Assembly: GCA_022316685.1 (NCBI GenBank)
Contig: JAKJHU010001065.1
Span: 1-64,000, forward strand
Reading direction: 5' to 3'
From: Progne subis subis
Lineage: Eukaryota; Chordata; Aves; Passeriformes; Hirundinidae
DNA: 64,000 bases
The position numbers and the translations under genes are program-made. This document shows, piece after piece, positions 42,863 to 55,056 of the stretch; position 1 is the first letter of the stretch; the number at the start of each line of letters is the position of its first letter. Below the pieces are notes generated by a model. It worked only from the letters and a program-made list of their open reading frames with translations. It searched no databases and was not told the origin of the DNA.

Positions 42863-45800
42863 GGGAAGACGCCGCTTTTATCCACACTTGGGGCAAACTT
42901 GACCATAGGAAAAGTATCACTGGCAGCTCTTATTTCTTTGGCCATTTTTACGGTGAGGAACGCACTTGTATCTGAGTTTGGCTTTCTTGGACTGGGCAAT
43001 TTCTGGGAGCAGAAAAAATAGTTTTCATGAATGTAAGAAAATTATTTGATTGCTGTCTTACATGCACATGATGCTAAATGTAAACAATCCTTACTTTAGA
43101 TACCAGTGGCCTGCCTTAAAGAACCTATGACTTTGCATCCTTTATTTCCATAAGTTTGTATCTTTCAGAGGAAGCAGCACAGTTCATTTGAACTAAGTCC
43201 TTTATTACACGTCAGAGAAAAAACAAGTTGTGTGAGAGCTCTACTAGCTGTGAATGCCTGGAGGGAAGAATTTTACTGCTCTGCAAAGTGCATGCTGTTT
43301 AACTACACTTGAGGGAAAACAGCTAATATACATGCTCATTTTGGAAGGTAAGTACCAGAATCTGAATTTTTCCTGTATTATATTGAATCCCCAATATGTT
43401 TCATAATTGTATTTTTCTCTGTACTCTTTCATGCAGACTTCCCTGGCAGTGACATGTTCTGTGCTAAGTGCTGGATTGGAGAGCTTGGTTCAGGGAGATA
43501 CCTTTAGTTTGATGGTACACACGGGTCTAAAGAGGGTGTCCGGGTGTCCCTGTGCTCTGGCACCAGCTGAGGTGCAGCAGCGCTTCTAGGGCTGCCTGCA
43601 GACGTGCTGAGCTGAAGTTAAAGCAGCGCCTTCTGCTAGAGCAGCTGATTCCACCTCTGACAATGAACAACTTGGCCTAATAGAATAAATTGAGGTTTCT
43701 TCATTTCTTACTAAGACCCAGAGTCTGACAAAATGGCTTCTTCATCCTGCTGGGATCAGTGAATAACAGGGATCATTCCTACAGATTTACCACTTTTTCT
43801 GCTTTATACCTGCCAGCTACAGGAGCCATCATGTCCTACTGCTCAACTTCCTTGAGAAAAGCTGTCATTTCTTTGGAAAAGGCTTCTTCACTAACAGCTT
43901 GACCCAAAAGTGGCTCCTTGATGTCTCTCTAATTCCCAGGTTATTTCAGATCTACATTTAGATCAGATTTAGGGATATGCCCTGTTGCTCCTTTGATTTC
44001 TGTGGGATCTTCTTGGCCTACCATTTTCAGGAACGAGCTAGAACAAGCAAGCAAAGGCTCAAGGGAAGGACTTGTGTTTCCTACTTCATCTGGGCTCATT
44101 TCATTTGAAAAGTTTTAGACTTGGATTTTCAACAGTGAACTGTCATTGACCTAGACTTCAAAATCTCTCAGCACACTCATGTTTTCAACATGAAAGCTTT
44201 TACACTCCAAAATAGTATTTTTCACTGAATTTTAGTAAAAAGTTAAATGGGTGAAGAGCCCACCACTTAGTGTTTTTACTTAAGGAAAATTCCAGATTGA
44301 TCCAAAAGAAAGTGCCTTTTTTTTTTTTTTTTTTTTTTTTTCCATACTCCTGAAAACTCCAAGCCTTCCTTCTCTCCTTCCTTCCTTCAGTGGAAGGAAT
44401 ACCAGCATTTCTTATGTCATGATATTTGTTGCCAATGTGTCTGTTTGAGGATCATGCTTTTAGTAATGTTGTGTTAAAATCACCTGATATAGAATCACTT
44501 CCCAACTTCCAAACCCACATACTTAATTTCTGACTCCAGCTGCACCAGACTGAGACATCTCTTTCACCTGCTTTCTCTGTTAGAACTGACCAGTCCTTCC
44601 TCTCTTTGATCACTAATTTGGTCAAATAAGACTAAAGTGCAATGATCCATTGCAATATGGGGATCTACTCAGCATATTTCACATTTTCCCATTGATTAGG
44701 TATCAAGACTTAATTCTGCCATGTAATAAATACAGTCTTTGAGCTTTAAGAGGCAGATGACATGAATTCCATTGAAATTGGCTCATTTATATTTATCTTC
44801 AGAGTGGCTCAGTGAACTGTTTCAAGTTTGGATAAGCAATTAATGTCTCGGTGACTAACAGTCAGGGAAAAGATAATTGTGAGCAAGCAAATAATGTCTC
44901 GCTGAGGCACGCAGCAGTCTCTGTAGTTTTAAAAGAGAATTTCACTATATTTTTTGAGTTTGAAAGAAGTAAAGGGAGAAAAAATATTTATATGTTTAGA
45001 AGTCTCATATGTAATTATGCAAGTGTTAATGTGAGAATTTACAGTGTATTCTAAAGATACATTGTTGTGCAGGTTTTTTATTCATTCAAAGGTACGTTTG
45101 TGTAAATAACCTTATGGAAAGGATTTTTTCTAACCCTTTGCAAGATATTTAGATGTATATTCATGCTCACAACTCTGTGTGCTATGGAAAGAACACTAAT
45201 GCCTATATAGCACTGTTTCCTTTTACACAGCGCTTTTTTCATAGTAATTTGTAACTTGTTCCCTGTTCTGCTTGGGTCAGCAGAGCTGTGCCACTCTGTT
45301 TCCATCTGGAATTTTTCTTTGCTTTTCTACTTCCTGTTCCTCCCTCCCACAGCTCTTCTGACTGACAAATAAGCACAGCACCAGCTCATTGTCTCAGTAC
45401 CTGTGCATTTTTTGATGCCATTCTGCAGAACCGAGTGGAGATGTGGGGGCTGTGCAACTGTGAGATCTGTGGATTTCTGTATTTTCACACCTATGTATTG
45501 TCACAGATTTAATGCTACTTCTGCTCCTGAAGTGCGTATATGTCCATTTCTCTACTGCTATTGCTCAGGGCAATGTTTTGCTTTTCAGCTGGAACAGAAA
45601 GTTTTTAGCAAACATCCGGGTGAATGCTTGTGCAAATATAGTGTAATAGAGGTTTAAGAGAGCTGCATCATACAAAACAAGAACAGAGTGCCTTATGAGG
45701 AGAATCTGAAGCAGATGGTCTGTAGTCCTTACGCACTGGATAACAGCTAACAGCCTGTTGTTACAGAGCACCTTGCAGACTCATCCTGTGCTTCCTTTGT

Positions 45801-46689
45801 GCTCGGCCTGAGTTGCCACATGCTGCTCTCTGAGCTTGTGCATAGCCAAGGAAATCCCCATGGAGGGCCCTGTACAGCCTCAGGAATGCACGGGAATTTT
45901 ATCACACATTTAAGCCTCCCATACATGCAAAAAGTAAAAATTCCAAACCCAACTAAAACACCACAACAAAAAAAAACCAAACCAAACCAAACCAAACCAA
46001 AACAAACCAACAACAACAAAACAAAAAAGCCCCACAAAACGAAACGAAAAACCCCCACAAAACAAACAAACAAAACAAAACACGAAAACAACAACAAAAA
46101 ACCAAAGAAAACAAACAAACAAACAAACAAACAAACAAATTCCACAAAACCAAAAAACCAAACCCAAGCAAACAGAAAGCCCATGGAAATTTGATCACAA
46201 GTTACAATCAATTGTTTCATGTCACCTCCCTACTGTTCTCCAAACGACTGTCAATGTTCAGACAGAAGGACAGAGAGGGATTTTAGCAAGATTGACAAAG
46301 TTCTGCTATGGATGGAGCCTGCCTGTAGAAGAGCCTGTTTCCACTGCCTGTGTGCATGGATGGATGGCACAGCCCCGGGCCATGGCAGAGCAGCCTCCTG
46401 TGTCACCTACAGAGCGATTCAACAGCAGCTGAAGCCACTCTCACCCTGGATTGCCCAAGTGCTGCTCTGGCAGTGTCCTCAGCTCTCTCTTGCACCCCTT
46501 TCCCTGTGTGCTGTGCCCTGGCAGCTGAAAGCCGAGCTGCCTGAGAGAGTGTCTGTGCTCTCAGCCAGAGTTTGATGCTGCTCTTTGAAGACTTGTGCTG
46601 CCACACACTGGGGAACCCGCAGGCGAGAGCTTCTGTAGCAGGATTTTTGGAGACAGACCCAGAGAGGCCTTACAGTGCTGGGAAAGTTC
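42863..46689. other. Non-coding, intron-like DNA
   Basis: Mostly unique-looking AT-rich sequence, perhaps the duplicated GPC5 intron. A run of about 23 T lies at 44319-44341. An A-rich AAACC/AAACA simple repeat covers about 45950-46140; long minus-strand open frames there only translate the repeat. No exon with supported splice sites seen. Confidence 0.5.
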
Positions 46690-46985
46690 TGTTGTTCTAG
46701 AACTGTCAAGGAAGTTGAGCCTGAGAACCAGGACACTGAGCCTGAGATCCAGCTTTTTCCCTCAACAAAGTGTAAACAGGTAACTGCAAAGGAATGCTTA
46801 TGCAGATAACACTAGCCAATAGTGAGTAGTAAAATGCCATGTGAACAGTTTATGCACTAGAATGATATATGTATAAAAGAACCCTGTGTACTCTCAATAA
46901 ATGGAGCATTTGCCATTACTTCTGTGAAGAAGATGTCTGACTCTGGCTGTTCCCTGTGGCTTTTTTTTTTTTTTCAAAATCACCT
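46690..46985 (+). mobile_element. LTR-like TATA/poly(A) cassette
   Basis: TATAAAAG at 46872-46879 and AATAAA at 46896-46901, only about 20 bp apart, followed by a T run. Such close spacing is typical of a short R region in an LTR. Ends are guesses, since TG...CA borders and a duplication were not found. Confidence 0.35.
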
Positions 46986-46989
46986 TCAG

Positions 46990-47110
46990 CCCAGGGTTCA
47001 GCGCCAGGAATGTCTTTGTGTGCTAAGCCTTTGCTGCAGCCACAAGGAACTCTCCTGGTTAAGGGTCACCCTTCCTGCTCAGCCAGGCTCCCCAGTGCAC
47101 CAGCAACAAG
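46990..47110 (+). repeat. Copy of a dispersed repeat also at 31960
   Basis: About 90 bp (TTTGCTGCAGCC... TCCTGCTCAGCCAG...) similar to 31960-32060. Confidence 0.5.
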
Positions 47111-47370
47111 AAATTGTGTCTAGGTGGTACCGGTGCCAACCAATGCCACACCTGGGCAGTGCAGGTGCTGGCAATTTCCTGGATCTGGACTCTGGCACCA
47201 GCAAATTACTGCATCTCGGCAGTGCTGGTGCCAGCACCAGGAACTTTGCAGATTTTGGCTTTCTGTGCCAGCAAATTGCTGGACTGGGGCTGCACCAGCA
47301 CCAAGAAATATCTCAATCTGAGTACTGTGGCAGTGCCAGCAAATACCAGATTTCAGGCTCCAGTTAGAGC
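47111..47370 (+). repeat. Imperfect minisatellite
   Basis: Repeats of a phrase like GGCAGTGCTGGTGCCAGCA followed by GCAAATT-type spacers, with a unit of roughly 45-65 bp. Open frames across it are rich in Cys/Gly/Ser and look artefactual. Confidence 0.55.
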
Positions 47371-47394
47371 TGCTAAGAACTAGATTGACACTCC

Positions 47395-48130
47395 CTTCCT
47401 TCCTTCCTTAATTACTGAAACCACATGCCCTCACCCTCCCCACATCTCTGGCACTTCACCTCAACCCTCTACAGGTGCACACCTTTACCTCAGCCTTCCC
47501 AATTTAACTGCAACAGCCCAAAAGATACTTCAAGGCCCCAAACTTACTAGCAGCAGCAGGGGCATCCCCAAAATTGCCCCCTGCTGTCCCTTCCTCTAGT
47601 GCCACATTCCAAAAGCCCAAGCCACCCCATCCCCCCTTCCAATCCTCACTACTCACAAACTTCATCCCACCCCCGTAGTTCCATCCCAACCCCACAGCAT
47701 TCCACCCCACCCCAGCCAATACATCCCCACACCATCCTATGCCATCCCATGCCATCCCATCCCACCCCATCCCATCCCATCACTTCCCAATGCTTGCAGC
47801 TCCAGGAGCCTTTGGACACCGCTCCGGGGATGCCCAGGCTGACACTCTTGGGTTTTCAATGCAGGGCAGGGCCCTGCACTCCATGGTCCCACTGCCTCTC
47901 TCCCAGCTCAGCCTTTGTGTCTTCTCCAGGTGCTGCCAGAGCTCTTGGGGCTGGGGCAGGAGTGGCACAGCCCCAGGGTTCTCCTCTCTGGGACATCACC
48001 GTGCTGGCAGCTCCAAGGTTCCCCTCTCTGTGACACCATGGCTGGGGGCAGCTCCAACATTCCATGCCTTGGAGACGCTCCAAACAAAGCATCCAGAGCC
48101 ACACCCAGTCATCAAAACTGATTAGACACT
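47395..48130 (+). repeat. Low-copy GC-rich repeat, copy 2
   Basis: Starts with a short CCTT tract as copy 1 does, has a reduced CCCAT/CCATG-like array at 47720-47790, and continues with TTTGGACACCGCTCC... as at 30839. Contains an internal duplication of CCTCTCTG(T/G)GACA. Confidence 0.7.
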
Positions 48131-48541
48131 GAGCACCTCTGACTTGGTGTAAGAGTCTGTCTGAATTTTCCCGCATTTGCCTCACGATCATCGCGAGGGC
48201 CCCGAGGACCCCACTGCAGTTCTGGTCCTCTTGAGGTGGATGTTTGCCAATCGTCTGCAGGTGCATTTTCCTGTGTCACCACACCACGGTACACTGGCTT
48301 TGAGCAGTGTAATGGCAGTTCTCTACCTGAAGATTGCACCTGCTTCACGGTCCCTACTTCACACCAATAGCCTGTGAATTTCCCCACCTCTTGGCCAAGT
48401 GGACCTTCTGAGGTAACTCTGGTGGTCCCCCACAGAAAATCCCTCATCTGCTCCACAACCACCATGACAGATGGAGATCAAAGCCCCCTCTCAAGGGCTG
48501 AGACATGAGACCCCTACAACCCAAATATGGGGGGCTGGGGC
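48131..48541. other. Unassigned, possible internal retroviral remnant
   Basis: A minus-strand open frame of 117 codons (48112-48465) has protein-like composition but no motif I can name. The end, AATATGGGGGGCTGGGGC, could be a polypurine tract for the LTR that follows. Confidence 0.3.
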
Positions 48542-48979
48542 TGACTTAACCAAAGCAAGATGTTTGCCTGCAGGTGTGGTCGTTGGACCAAGAAGATAAT
48601 GGCTCTCGCTTACTGCTGAGAACATGGACTACCTGTTCCCCCTCGGTGGCTTCAATAGACTTATTTGTATTACTTGTTCCCCCCGCAATGGAGGACTATA
48701 ATAAAAACCCCTGAGTAAACCAGAGATTTTAAAAGAGACTCTCCCTGACGTGACAGGTGAATCCATCGACCGGAACGCAAGGATTTCATCTCCACGTTTG
48801 GTAGCTATATCCCCCCTTTCCTCTCTCTCTTTCTCTATTTCTTTCTCTCCCTCTTAATCCCTCAATCACATTTGCTATGGTCAATCAATAAAAAGTGCAT
48901 TTGTTCTGATTCATACTGAAATCCCCTCTGTGCTGTGTTTTGCACTCTGAGATCAGTAAACAAACCATTACGACCCCCA
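48542..48979 (+). mobile_element. Probable LTR (3' fragment of another ERV)
   Basis: Begins TGACTTAACC after a purine tract and contains CTATAATAAAAACC (about 48697) and AATAAA near 48888, with a pyrimidine-rich stretch between. The 3' end at CCCCCA is approximate. No partner LTR in the window. Confidence 0.4.
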
Positions 48980-48989
48980 TTTGTATGAG

Positions 48990-49385
48990 CAGATCGTAAT
49001 AAGAGGCAGCAGGATCATGGAGTCCAGGCCCTTGCCCTGCACAGACAGCCCAAAAGTGGCAGTCTGGGCATCCTCTTGGAGCGATGTCCAAAGTCTCCCG
49101 GAGCTGCGGCAGCCTCAGAGCTGTGAGCATTGCAGTGGCCACAGAGCTCTGGGGAAAGGTCCCGGCCCTGGCTTGGGGCTGGGCTGATGGCCCAGGGAGC
49201 AAATCAACTTGCAGCTGCTGCCCCAGAGCAGGGAAGAGCAGGAATTGCTGGCTGGGAGAGACTCTTGCCAAGGGCCTGCAGCACCAGGACACAGGCAATG
49301 TGTTGATGCTGCTTGGAGGCAAGGTGAGCTGGGATGTGGGGGTGGACTTGTTCTCTGGGAGGGCGGTGGGGCCCTGGCAAGGTCC
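48990..49385 (-). repeat. Low-copy GC-rich repeat, inverted partial copy
   Basis: The reverse complement matches about 30555-30930 of copy 1 (GGCCAGGACCTTTCCCC, GAAGAGCAGGAATTGC and neighbours). It lies in opposite orientation to copies 1 and 2. Confidence 0.75.
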
Positions 49386-49389
49386 AATG

Positions 49390-49926
49390 TAAAGTGAGGA
49401 TTAAAGTCTGAGGGATTTTGTGATAGGTGGGAGAGGTAGGGATGATGAAATGAGGGGCAGTGAAATGGACCAACACTTGCCAATATTACTCCAAATCATA
49501 TGTTGTCATAAGGCTAGAGATAGAAATAAATGAAGGAGAGGAAAAGATATTGTAGAAATGCAAGTTTAAATTGAAAAATTGAAAAATTTGAAAACATGTA
49601 AAAATCAAAAATGAATGGGATGACAAGAAGTGCAGGGAGAGGGACGGAAGCTTACCCAATTAATCTTCATTGAAATTGCAAGTTTACATTTCCTTTCCTG
49701 AAAGGAAGTCTTTTCTCTGAAATCTTGAAAATAGGGAGCAAAGTCTAACTCAGGAAAGGAGATATGATGAGAAACAGTGCAAATGAAAACCAAGGAAATT
49801 TGGAACTGGAGTGAGCGAGGCCACATGAACTGAGATGAAATGAGGAGCAGTGAAAAGGACCAACACTTGACAAAAGTACTCCAATTTAAATGCTGAAATC
49901 AGGCAAGAAATAGAAAAAAGAAAAAG

Positions 49927-49969
<43 letters not shown>

Positions 49970-51176
49970 AAGGAGAGGAAAAGAAGTAGAAGAAATTCAA
50001 ACATAAATTGAAAAAGGGAATATTTTGAAAGCACGTAAAAAGAAAAAGTGAATGGGATGACAAGAAGTACAGGGAAAGGGACAGAAGCTTGCCCAAGTAA
50101 TCTTCATTGAAATCTTGAACAAAGAGAACAATGTCTAATAAATGCTCAGGAAATGAGATACGCTGCAAAGCAGTGTGAATGAAAACTATGGGAATATTTG
50201 GAACCAGAATAATTGAAACCAAATAGACTGAGATGAAATGAGGGGCAGTGAAAAGGACCAACACTTGCCAAATGTACTCCAGTTCAAATGGTGCAATCAA
50301 GCAAGAAATGGAAATAAAGGAAGGAGAAGAAAAGAAATTGAAGAAATGCAAGCTGAAGATGAAAAACACAAAATTTTGAAAGCACACAAGAAGAAAAAGT
50401 GAACTGAATGATAAGAAGTGCAGGGCAAGCAACGGGAGCTTGCCCAAGTTATCTTCAAGGAAATCTTGAAAACAAAGAAAAAAATTAACAAGCGGTCAGG
50501 AAAGGAGATATGGTAAGAAAAAAAAGTGAAAAAATACAAAACAGAGAAGATGCGCAACTGGAGTGATTGAGACCAAATGGACTGAGATGCAATGAGGGGC
50601 ACAGAAAAGGAACAACACTTGCCAAATTCTAACATCAGGAAAGAAGGTGAATAAAACAAGAGAGGAAAAGAAATTGAAGAAATGCAAGCTTAAAATGAAA
50701 AAGTGAAAATTTTGAAAGCATGAAAAAAGAAAAAAGTGAATATGATGAAAAGAAGATCAGGGAAAGAGACAGAGACTTGTCCAATTAATCTTCATTGAAA
50801 CCACAAGATTTCATTCCCTTTCCCCAGAGCAAGTTCTTCCTTTCGGGAAAGGAGAATGAAATCTTGAAAACAGGGAACAAAGTCTAACAAACGGTCAGGA
50901 GAGGAGAGATGATGAGAAAGAGTGCGAATGAAAAAAAAAAAAAAAAAAGAGAATATTTGGAACCAGAGTGATTTAGACCAAATGGATTGAGATGAAATGA
51001 GGGGCGCTGAAAAGGACCAACACTGCACAAAAGAACTCCAATTCAAATGCTGCAATCAGGCAAGAAAAGGAAATAAAAGTGGGAGAGAAAAAGAAATTGA
51101 AGAAATGCAAGCTTAAAATGAAAAAGGGAAAATTTTGAAAGCATGTGAAAAGCAAAAAGTGAATGGCATTGAAACA
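49390..51176 (+). repeat. Purine-rich satellite, ~390-400-bp unit
   Basis: The phrase TGAGGGGCAGTGAAAAGGACC recurs at 49451, 49841, 50239, 50593 and 50998, giving periods of 390, 398, 354 and 405 bp. The plus strand is strongly A/G-biased, with A runs including one of about 40 at 49928-49967. Units share a second landmark, AAGAAGTGCAGGGA. No coding content. It ends at the ERV-E 5' LTR. Confidence 0.85.
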
Positions 51177-51848
51177 TGATTTTAAAGAGTTAAGATTTTA
51201 GCTAAGGGTTAGAAGCAATTTCTATTGACCGAGATGTAAGTTAGATTAGTAAATGGTAGGTTAATGATTATTAGATGCCCAAGCTAGAGCTAACTGTTAC
51301 ATTATGAGCTTGTTTATAGAAAAAGTGGAGTAAGGGAACCATCATAAGAACAGATTGAAACCACTAAGAACAATGGCCAGCACCTGGACTTGGTATCCAT
51401 CAATCACGAAGCAGGGGACCTTGGACAGTGCCAGAGGGTCACAGAGACCTGATGAAGACTCTCCTGACTTCATCCTTTGAGACCACTGACCCAGTTTGAG
51501 ACCACCGACCCAATTCAAGAGAAGAATTGTGCACGTCTGAAGGACTGATAGCCTCTTTTTAATACAGAGCGGGGATGGGAGGTGCTGGGGTTATGCATAG
51601 GTATTGTATGTAAGATTTTGGAAAATGAATAGAGAGCAAAGAGTCTTGTTTGGGGTGGCCACGCCTTTCGGAGCTGACTCCCGTGCCGCCCGCCGGTGAA
51701 TAAACATACCACTTTCTAACTTTAATTAGAACCCAAAAATACCAAATTCTTTTTGCTTCTTGCGTGCTTTCAAAATACCAATTTCTAACTTTAATTTAAC
51801 CCTAGTTAAGGGCCTTTGTCTGTGACTATATCATATTTCAATGACTCA
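51177..51848 (+). repeat. ERV-E 5' LTR
   Basis: 672 bp, TGATTTTAAAG...ATGACTCA. It carries a duplication in its R-U5 part (ATACCA(C/A)TTTCTAACTTTAATT twice) that the 3' LTR lacks, which explains the length difference. Confidence 0.88.
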
Positions 51849-51851
51849 ATT

Positions 51852-51869
51852 TGGCGAGCCAGGCAGGAG
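51852..51869 (+). other. ERV-E primer binding site (tRNA-Arg)
   Basis: TGGCGAGCCAGGCAGGAG, one mismatch from the complement of a tRNA-Arg 3' end as used by HERV-R-type elements. An ATT spacer separates it from the LTR. Confidence 0.7.
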
Positions 51870-53640
51870 AAGGTTCTGCTCGGCTGTGAGACCAGCTCGG
51901 GTGGAGGACCCCCTCAGGGTGCCCCCGGGATATTCCTGGAAGAGTGGGCTCCGCTGCACGACCTGTTCATCCAGCAGCAGACAAGAACTCCTGACTACTA
52001 AAACTCCGGACAAAAAGGTATGTTTAGGAAAATTGAAACAGTTTGAACAGTGACCTGTAAGGTGTACACATGGTCAGGAAAGGCTGTTGGTAAGTCGTGG
52101 GAGACGTCCCACCCACAACTTGTGCTTCTGTAGCGGGCTTGCAAGCTTGATTGGTACCTGGGCAGTTGTATTTGGTTGCCAGCAGAGAAAGCTGTTAAGC
52201 TGTTGCACCGGGCCGTGGAGAGCTCAGATTGTTGTTGCTGGCAGAAGGGGATTTTGCCATTTGTTGTGCCATAGAGGGCTCAGTTTGCTAGAATCCGTGA
52301 TTAGGAATTGTAAGGGCAAATCCTGATTTGTGGTTGTTACACTGTGTGAATGTGTCCTGACTGTGAGAATGATTGAGAGAGAGTTTGTTGAGACGTGCTA
52401 CCAGCACGAAGCGATTGAGGAGTTTGGACCTGCGGTTCCGTTTTCAGGAGACTGAAACGGCCGGGGAAAAATGAAGCGAGTGGGGTGTATGAAAACCCTT
52501 AAAGCCCCCTCCCTGCTGTGACTGTGGTGTGTGTGTGTTTTGGTTACCGGGAGGGTGTTCACTGTAACTGTATTTTTCAGGCAACATCCATCTTGTGTTA
52601 AAAGTTTTAAGTGCAGCACATGCTGAGTGAAAGAGTTGATTAGCCTCTGAGAGCTGAGGCGTGAATGCTTTTGAAATAGACTGAGGACAGACAAAGGACA
52701 GAACCAGTTTGCCACAAAGTAATAGAAACCCTTGACAAGAGTTTAGTTGTGATTTTAGGTATGGAAACTGTGTTTGTAGATTGTTGGAATTAAAATAAGG
52801 GTAACTTTGGTGTGAGAACTCGATCTGGCCAGATGAATAAAAGGAATTCCTTTACCTCAATGGTTTGGGCTTGACTCATAGGAGTTTGTGAATTCAGCAG
52901 ACTGGTAGATAGACAGAGGAAATGAGAAAATATATTTAAAAAGGCTTATATCAGATGTCTGTTGGGATACCAGTGGCTCTGGATTAGGAGCAATGGGCTG
53001 TGGAGAATTTAGAAAGTCAAAAAGAAGTGAATGGAATATCTTGTATTTTTGGGAATTTTCCGGCAGCTTTTGGTGCATCTAGAGGTTGTCACTGTGCCTG
53101 GGTGCTTTTGCAGTGTAAAATTTGTGCAGGATGCTACTATTGTTCTTCTGCTAACCGGTACAGAGAATGTGCCCAGTGTAAACAACAGCTCCTTGATCGA
53201 GCTGATTTAGAGCAAAGATTTTAACACATTTAGTAAAGCAATTTCTATTTCAACTCCAACTCCAGCTTTAACTCCAACTCCATCTTTAACCAAAGCAATT
53301 TCTATTTCAGCTCCGTCTCCAGCTCTAAGCAGAGCTGAATCAACTCTGATTTGTATTTAAAGTTCAGCTTCACCTTCTTTTTTATCCCCTACTCTGAGTA
53401 CTCCACTTACTCCTAAATCTCTCCCACTGCCCAGCAGTGACAGTGAGGAAGAGGAGCCCTCTCCAAAGGTTCCTACAGCATCCCAGACTCAGAAACAAAC
53501 CAAAGAAGAGAACATCACAACGGGGAGGCGGTGGTTGCTCATGTTAAGAAAAAACTGAGATGGACCGGAGGATCGTACCCTAGGAGACCCTCTAGTTATA
53601 ATGAAACTAGGGAACAAAAAAAAAAAAAAAAAAAAAAAGA
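51870..53640 (+). pseudogene. ERV-E leader and gag remnants
   Basis: Little of gag can be read. 53000-53224 is a 74-codon open frame with a compact Cys cluster (CKICAGCYYC then CAQC) that is not a standard CCHC knuckle. 53230-53520 reads, with stops, as a Pro/Ser/Thr-rich piece ending in an acidic SSDSEEEEPSP stretch. A capsid is not recognisable and is probably deleted. Confidence 0.45.
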
Positions 53641-53960
53641 AAAGTTTTTGATGAACACAGGGGCAACATATTCAGTGTTAAATAAAGCTTTAATACCAAT
53701 AACAGATGATTATGTTATGGTAAAAGGGGTAACTGGCTAATCTAAAAAAGCCTATTTTTGTGGGCCATTGAAATATAAACTTGGGAAACGATGGGGAATT
53801 CACAGATTTTTGTATATGCCCAATGCTCCATCAGCACTTTTGGGTAGAGATCTATTGGAACTATTAGAGGTAAAAAAATAATATTTAAAAATGGAGAGAT
53901 TACTTTGGAGCTTGAGGATCAACAATATGTGGAATTGTTAAGCTTGATGTAGATAACTAA
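53641..53960 (+). pseudogene. ERV-E protease
   Basis: The active-site region reads LMNTGATYSVLN at 53648-53683; the catalytic Asp is Asn (AAC at 53654-53656). ALLGRDLLELL near 53837-53870 in another frame fits the second half. Broken. Confidence 0.65.
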
Positions 53961-54239
53961 TGAGGCTAAAGTTAAAAGTGAAGGTGAGATTTACAGGAAA
54001 ATAATAGATGAGGTATTTTCTGGGGTCTGAACTTCTAACATACGAGGAGAGCAAAGAATGCACCCCCAGTGTAAGTTAAATTTAAAGAAATAAAACAACT
54101 AGTTAGAGTTAAGAAATACCTCCTGAAAAAAAGGAAAAGTTAAGGGATTAGTTCAGTGATTGATTTTTTTTTTTTTTACCTGTTAAAAGCCTGATGGATC
54201 ATATTAAATAGTATAAGATTTAAGAGCTGTTAATAAGAA

Positions 54240-55000
54240 AACTGAAAATGTATACCCAGTGTTTGCCAATCCTTATACTTTGTTAACTTGATGAACACCT
54301 GAACTAACATGGTTTATTGTTTTAATTTTAAAGGATGCTTTCTTTTGCCTTCATCTCCGTGAAGCCAGCCAGAAGATTTTTGCATTTGAATAAAAAACTT
54401 AGCTCTCATGGACAGTGCTTCTGCAGGAGTTTAAAAAACAAAAAAACAAACAAACAAACAACAAAAAAAACCAACCAACCAAACAAACAAACAACAAAAA
54501 AAACCACCCCCCCAAAAAAAAAAAAAAAAAAAATTGCCCACCTCGTTTGGAGAACAACTAGCAAAAGATCTGGAATCCTGGGAAGCTCCATCAGGAAGAC
54601 AATTGTTACAGTATGTGGACGACCTCCTGATAGCCACCAAAACTCAAGAGGCATGTCTGGAGTGGATGGTAAGCCTCCTAAATTTTTTTGGGCCTACAGG
54701 GGTATCGCATATCCCAGAAGAAAGCCCAGATGGTGAAGCAGACAGTTATTTATTTGGGCTACGAGGTTAGTGCTGGACCAAGAACCTTAGGTCAGGATCA
54801 CAAGGAAGCAATATGCCAGACCCCAAAACTCCAGACAGTAAAAGAACTGAGAACTTTTCTAGGCATGACAGGGTGGTGCAGACTGTGGATTTCTAACTGT
54901 GGGTTGTTTGTTAAACCTCTGTATGCCTTGATCACGGAAAGGAGCAGAGATCTCCAAAAGAAGCAACTTGAGCCTTTGACCAGCTAAAGAAGGCCCTCAT
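54240..55000 (+). pseudogene. ERV-E reverse transcriptase
   Basis: 54534-54700 has TSFGEQLAKDLESW and YVDDLLIATKT. A frame change leads to 54688-54987 with YLGYEVSAG and LRTFLGMTGWCRLWI, the thumb/connection region. Just upstream, at 54430-54533, an A/C simple repeat (AAAC, AACC and A runs) replaces the conserved part of the palm, so the first half of RT is lost. Confidence 0.75.
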
Positions 55001-55056
55001 GTCAGCTCCAGCCCTGGGACTTCCAGGCGTGAGTAAACCATTCTTTTTGTTTTCCC

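Noticed and set aside
45747..46220. Minus-strand frames rich in Phe, Leu and Val resembling a membrane protein
   Set aside because: They read the complement of an A-rich simple repeat.
48112..48465. 117-codon minus-strand frame with protein-like composition
   Set aside because: I could not match it to any retroviral or host domain; recorded only as an unassigned stretch.
49899..50659. Hydrophobic minus-strand frames in the purine-rich satellite
   Set aside because: The T/C-rich strand of a satellite always yields Phe/Leu/Ser-rich frames; not conserved between units.
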